Part shown: positions 52,338 through 58,300 of the stretch, in pieces
How positions within the stretch are numbered: position 1 is the first letter of the stretch
How the letters are laid out: each line of letters starts with the position of its first letter
Source: Aporrectodea caliginosa
Taxonomy: Eukaryota > Annelida > Clitellata > Crassiclitellata > Lumbricidae
Assembly (NCBI GenBank): GCA_020284085.1
Contig: JACEVL010000495.1
Coordinates: 295,001 to 359,000, forward strand
Length of the DNA: 64,000 bases
Direction of reading: 5' to 3'
Made by a program: the position numbers and the translations under genes
Notes under the pieces: generated by a model
Told to the model about the DNA's origin: nothing
Database searches by the model: none
The model's input: the letters and a program-made list of their open reading frames with translations, nothing else

Positions 52338-55300
52338 GTAGAAAAATAAATTGAGAACTGAAATAACAGCATTTTTATAAATGTTCAGATTATCATAATT
52401 GCTGTTAATCAGCAACTTCTACATCCTGATGTCTAATGCACAAGGCATCAACTACTAATGGTGAAGTGAACCAAGACGAGATATGATACATGGGAGGAGT
52501 ATCAAACAAGACTAGATAGATTGCATTTGAATGATTGATGGTACTAAACAGGTGGTGAACTTTCACAGCTATAAAGCATTTGGGCTGACCCAACAGACAA
52601 CGCAGGAATGCAGTGTATGAGAACTTCTTCAGAAGTTACTTAAGTGGTACTCATCATACCAAATGGCGAAGGACATAATAATATATTAATACTAAGGACA
52701 GAAATGAAATGGTGGATCAAACCGGTTCATTTGGGCTGAATCAAATCGCTCATTTAATGGCCACTTAGCAGGTTCAACTACATCATATGACATCAGTAAT
52801 TTTTCATCACATGAGAGGCCAAAAACATCACAGAGTCGAAATGGAATAAGTTCTTAGTATACTGGGACAGTTACATAAGAAGGTATGCAAAGTCCATAAA
52901 ACAAATGGGTGGTTTCTTCAGTTCTTTAAGCATGTTTACAAATTCCATCATTTGGCACAGTTTCAAAAATGCAATATATGTAAATGTAATGTAATGTAAC
53001 TCTTCGAAAATTTCTCAGCGTCCACAAAGCCAAGTCAGGGAGACCAGCTTATTAACCAGTGCTATATCAAATCAAGTCCGCAATAGCCAAACTCCTCTGT
53101 TCGTTCCAGTGCCAGGTCAAAATCCGGGGAGGTAAGTCAAACTAGCAAGACAGCACAATAGATGGAAGGATGAATGGATGGATGGTCTGGATAAATGGAT
53201 GAAGGAATCAATTGAAGTGGATTCAGAGAGGAGGAAATGAAAGTTTGGGTGGATGGAATAATTGATGGATGGAGGACAGATTGAAGGAGGGAGGAAGAGT
53301 TAGAAGGGTTTGGTGGATGCAATAACTGGAAGGATGGTTGGAGGAAGGAAGGAAGGGAGGGGCGTATGAACTATGGACGGAAACAGATAGGTAGAGAAGG
53401 GTCCTGACCAGTGGACGGCCATTTTGATAGGAAACGAGGCCAGACATCTATGACTAACTGCTGATAATGTGAGCGGGAAGTTACAGGCAACTGCCAGTCT
53501 GAGAGTCGCCTCAGTCAGAGACTCAGAGGTAGAGAGAGGCTGAGAGATAAAGATACAGAGGCTGATGGAGAAAGACAGAGACAGAAAGACAGAGACAAAG
53601 GCTGATAGGGACAGCAAGAGACAGAGACTGACAGAGAGTAAGAGGCAGAGGCTTAAACAGAGAAAGGGTTGATAGAGAAGCTGACAGAGAGAGGCAGAAA
53701 GAGAAACAGATGCTGCCAGGACAAGACAGAGACAGAGGCTGACAAACAGATACAGAGACAGTGACAGAGGCTGACAGAGAGAGATACTGAAAGGAAATTC
53801 CATTAGACTACAAACACACAAACTTCCAAGTAACGCATCAATCACTAAGATTCAGCAGCAGATTCCAAACTTAATGAAATCAAGATGCTAAGTTTCTTTA
53901 CAACCCACCACCAGCTACAGTTATCAGACAGACAGAGACAGACAGATAGAAAAACAGACAGACAGACAGAGACAGACAAAGTGAAACAAAACAAAGACAG
54001 ACAGATGTACAAGTACAGGAAGAGGCAATGTGACATCCACACAAACAGATGTTAAACAAAGTGAAACAAAACAAAGACATTCACTAACAGAAAGAGAAAG
54101 CTAACAAAAGCTAAGCAGACAGACTTTAGCAGAGATAAAGACATATTACAGACGGAAACAGACACAGACAGAGAGAGACATATTGGACAGATACAGACCA
54201 GACTCAGATATCTGGCAGACAAGACAAAAGACACTGAGGATTGAAATTCAGTCAATACCAAGTGACAAGCATATGTAAAGTCTCGGAAAGAGACACAGCC
54301 AGACAGAGAGTGAGCAGCAGAGTGAAGAAGAAGAAGACAAACAAGTGACACAGAGAGAAATAAAAACAGGGAAATACAGACAGAGGTTGAGACAGAAAGA
54401 CATATACACAGGGGTGTAGATATGAGTTTCCGTGAGTCAAAATGTTCTAAATATAGTCGGGACTGACGTGAACGCTGCAGCCCGGCTTTGCGAGGGCCTG
54501 TCTGGGCCACGGCAGGGCTCTTTGGCTCATCTACTCAGCAGCTTCTAAGAACTGCACCAGATGTCAGCTAGTGCATAAATATTTGATCATCACATCCACC
54601 AAAAGTATCTGACTGGTCGTCATACAGCAGTCATCATTTTACACTTAATTCTGCATGGGCTGCTAAGGCTTATGGACCAAGGCAGAGGAGCCAACGACCA
54701 ACCAAGATACATTACAGAGGTCACCTGATCTTGTCATGACGTAGCTAGATGCTGTAAACAGGAACTGAGGCAGTCAGATGATTGGAAAAGGTGGAGGAGG
54801 AAGAGGCGTAGGAGGAGGTGGTAAACTATCAAAACAAAGAAGATAAGGGGAAGGAGAGGAGGACAAGGAGTAGGAGGCAACGGAACAGGAAGTAGGCAAT
54901 ACTAACAAGACAAATGTTACAGAGGAACAAAGAGTCATGACCAGTTGAATTACATGGATAACTAAGAAGAGTCTAAAGGCGCTCAAGGAAGCCACAGCTC
55001 AAGGAAGCCACAGGAGACGGGATTCGGATCGAATGTTAGGCCCAGTAGAACATAGCCAAGACATACTTATAAATGGCAGTTGGCCGGCTTAGACCGAGAT
55101 TGAATGACTAAGCAAGTGATTTGTTGAACACAGGCATCAAGCTGTGGGAAGAACAGTTATTGCCAAAGCTATCATTTGAAATCAGAAGCGTTATATACAT
55201 ATATACATATACATATATATATATATATTATATTTTGGTAGTCACCATTAACATTTCATCACATTAAAGCCATCATTACAACCGGCTATTTACCATTAAC

Positions 55301-58300
55301 AAGACTATATCCTTATCTTTTTTAATCATTGCTGGCATTCACACACCATTATCATTCAATTGCATTGTATATTAGTTTATTCCACTATCGCATTGGCGAA
55401 AAGCAACACGTTACAATAACCAGATTACAATCCGCCTCCTTACCTTCGATACATCATCCTCAATCATGACCAGTTACACAAACATATCACGTACGTACAT
55501 ACGTACATACATGTATACATACATACATACATGCATAATACTTGCAAAACACAAGTTAATATAACTAAATACACCACAAATACACTACTACACTGCAAAT
55601 TCAGAAGACTACAGCCATGGTTGTAGAAATTTGCTTAGAAGAAATCTGAGTCTTACCGGGTACATTCAACTAATTGAAAGCCTAGTGAAAAGTGTGCCTT
55701 TAAGAAGCTCCACAACAGTGCTACATATGATGTTCATTGTCCAAACACACACAAGCATGCAACATACAGAACTTTGCAAGACAAACCCATTTTTGTCAGA
55801 ACAGTTGCTTTATCTATTATTGCAGGCTACAGGGTATATTGAATGGCTAAAAATTTGCCAGTACATGCGTGGATGCATTCTTAGTAAGGCATCTGAGATT
55901 TTAACAGCACCAAATTAAAGCGTAGTTAGTTATTGATCAGTGGTTTCCCCCTGGTATTCATGAAACCAGACACGGCAAAAACTTTTCAAAAAGTCTTATT
56001 CGATGTCATGAATTAGACTAACACCGCTGAAAAGTAGGCAGTAGTGCCACCAACTGTATTTCAGACAGAGGCAGCCTTTGACAGTCACAGTTTTGTGCTA
56101 TAGGCAAGGACAAAAATGCCACCCATTTTATATTTAATAGTTAAATTTCAAGAAAAAATATGCCTTTCTTGCTTCACTTTGCGGGAAGTGCATTGATTGA
56201 TTGATTGATTGATTGAAGTTGCCGCCCCTTGAAAAATGCCGCTCTAGGCAGATGCCTGTATCGCCTATACCTAAGGCGGGATCTGATTTTAGACTTATAT
56301 GATAGAAGATGACTGATATTGAGTTTCTAAGAGATGTTCCTTCATCAAAGACCTCAAATTATGAAACCTGCTACTTGTGGTGCTGTCAAAACTGCCAACG
56401 TCACATGTAATTAAATTTCAGACAGGTTTGAGATTGGTTGATAGTTTTTTACATCTGTGGTGTCTATGCCAGGTTTCTTTAGGTAGCAGAGTAATGGCTG
56501 CGACCTTTGCCATCTTGTGCAGTTTAATCCTGAGCGGAATCGATTACAGCAATGTTGCTGTTGCTGGCTTGCCACAGCGCAGTATCATTCGGCTTCAGAC
56601 GGTCATCAACGCTGCTGCTCGTCTGTTCTTGCCATTAAAAAAGTTCGACCACATTACAACTGCCGTACAAGATGAGCTTCAGTGGCTCAGAATAGGCGAG
56701 TGCATTAAATTCAAACTCTGCATCCTGGTTCATAAATGTCTGAACAACTGCACACCACGCTAGTTCGCAGACAACAACATCAGGCCACTATCGGAAGATG
56801 CCAACAGGTTGTGACTGCGATCTTCAAAGTCTGCGGATGTATTTGTCCCAGCAACAAAAACTAAAACGGGTGATCGGAAGTTTCAGACTGCAGGTCTACA
56901 TGCCTGGAAACAGTCTTCATGCACCTATTCAAAAAGCCAAAAGCCTTACCGTTTTCAAAAACCGTTTAAAATGCACTTGTTGTATAACTCGGTGCATTAG
57001 TACCAGCCTACCAGGTATTCCCGCTGACAGTTGACAGTGTGTGTAAAGCATACTAGAAGTAGCTTGCTCTATAAATTGTCGTAATTACAAATACAATTAC
57101 AGTATTACTACTCAAATCTAGGGCACTATAAATGAACCAATAAATGATCCAGAATCACATTTACTGCACTGTGTGCATATAAGTACTTTAAAAATAAATG
57201 ACAAAACCATTCTTGAATTATTGTTCTGAAAGTACTTTTATGATGAACTAAAAGACGTCATAAAATGCCCAGATACAATAAATGTCTGCACTTCGACAAG
57301 CAGAAAACTCATGTTAAACAACATGTAAAACCTTTATTATAAGGATTATTTATGCACGATAAAACTTTTATGTACACCATAATGTGACTACCAGTTGGTT
57401 GAATAAAGGATATACTAATTAACTGACTTATACATACAGACATACGAATTGATTGTCTTCATTGGGATCAGAACCTACATCTGAACTTATACCGGTATAT
57501 ACAGCTTGAGCCGTCCCAGTTTGAAATACTGGACAAGCTTTCGCCATCCAATAATTTAGTCCACGCATCTATAACAATACTTTAATTTTTGAACTTCCAC
57601 TCATGTTACAGTTCTAATTTTTAATTCATCGTGTCTCAATTCGTCACCATTGGTGTATTACTTTCTTATTGGCTGAACCATTGGAAACTTCCAATTTCAG
57701 GCCCCACAGATAACTCAAATAGGCCCTCTGGGGCTTGTTCATAGGTTATCAGCCTATAAGTAGGCCCATATTAAAGATCCGGAAACAGGCCTCCCACATT
57801 GTGAGTGCTGAGAGCCTACAGTTACATTACTGGACTAAAGAGTGAGTCATCCAACTTCTATAACCATTCTGCTGCCTTAGACTGTAATGATGACACAGCT
57901 AATATAGCACAAGAACAGTGAGAGCAACTTCTAGGGTGCCTTACAATATCAGTTGTACAAACACACAACAAAACAAGTTTTTCAAGTTTCTCCAACCATA
58001 AAACAGAATGAACTTGAATAAAGCCAGAGAATTCTGCTCCCCTACCAAACGAAATCCAGGCCACAGTCAGTCTGGTGGGAAATACAGTTAGACGCTTCCA
58101 CATCAATATGAATCTACTTCCTGTGCATTTATCCACACCCTTAAAAGTAACATCTGACAACAACAGATACTAAAGTCGCTGGAACACTCCACCCCATAAA
58201 TTGACTGGTGTCAGTACATATTCACTTCACCATAGCACGTTGTATCTCTTAAGTCCTCCAAAGAGTCTCGTTATGGTTCATGTATGTAGGTAATTGGAGA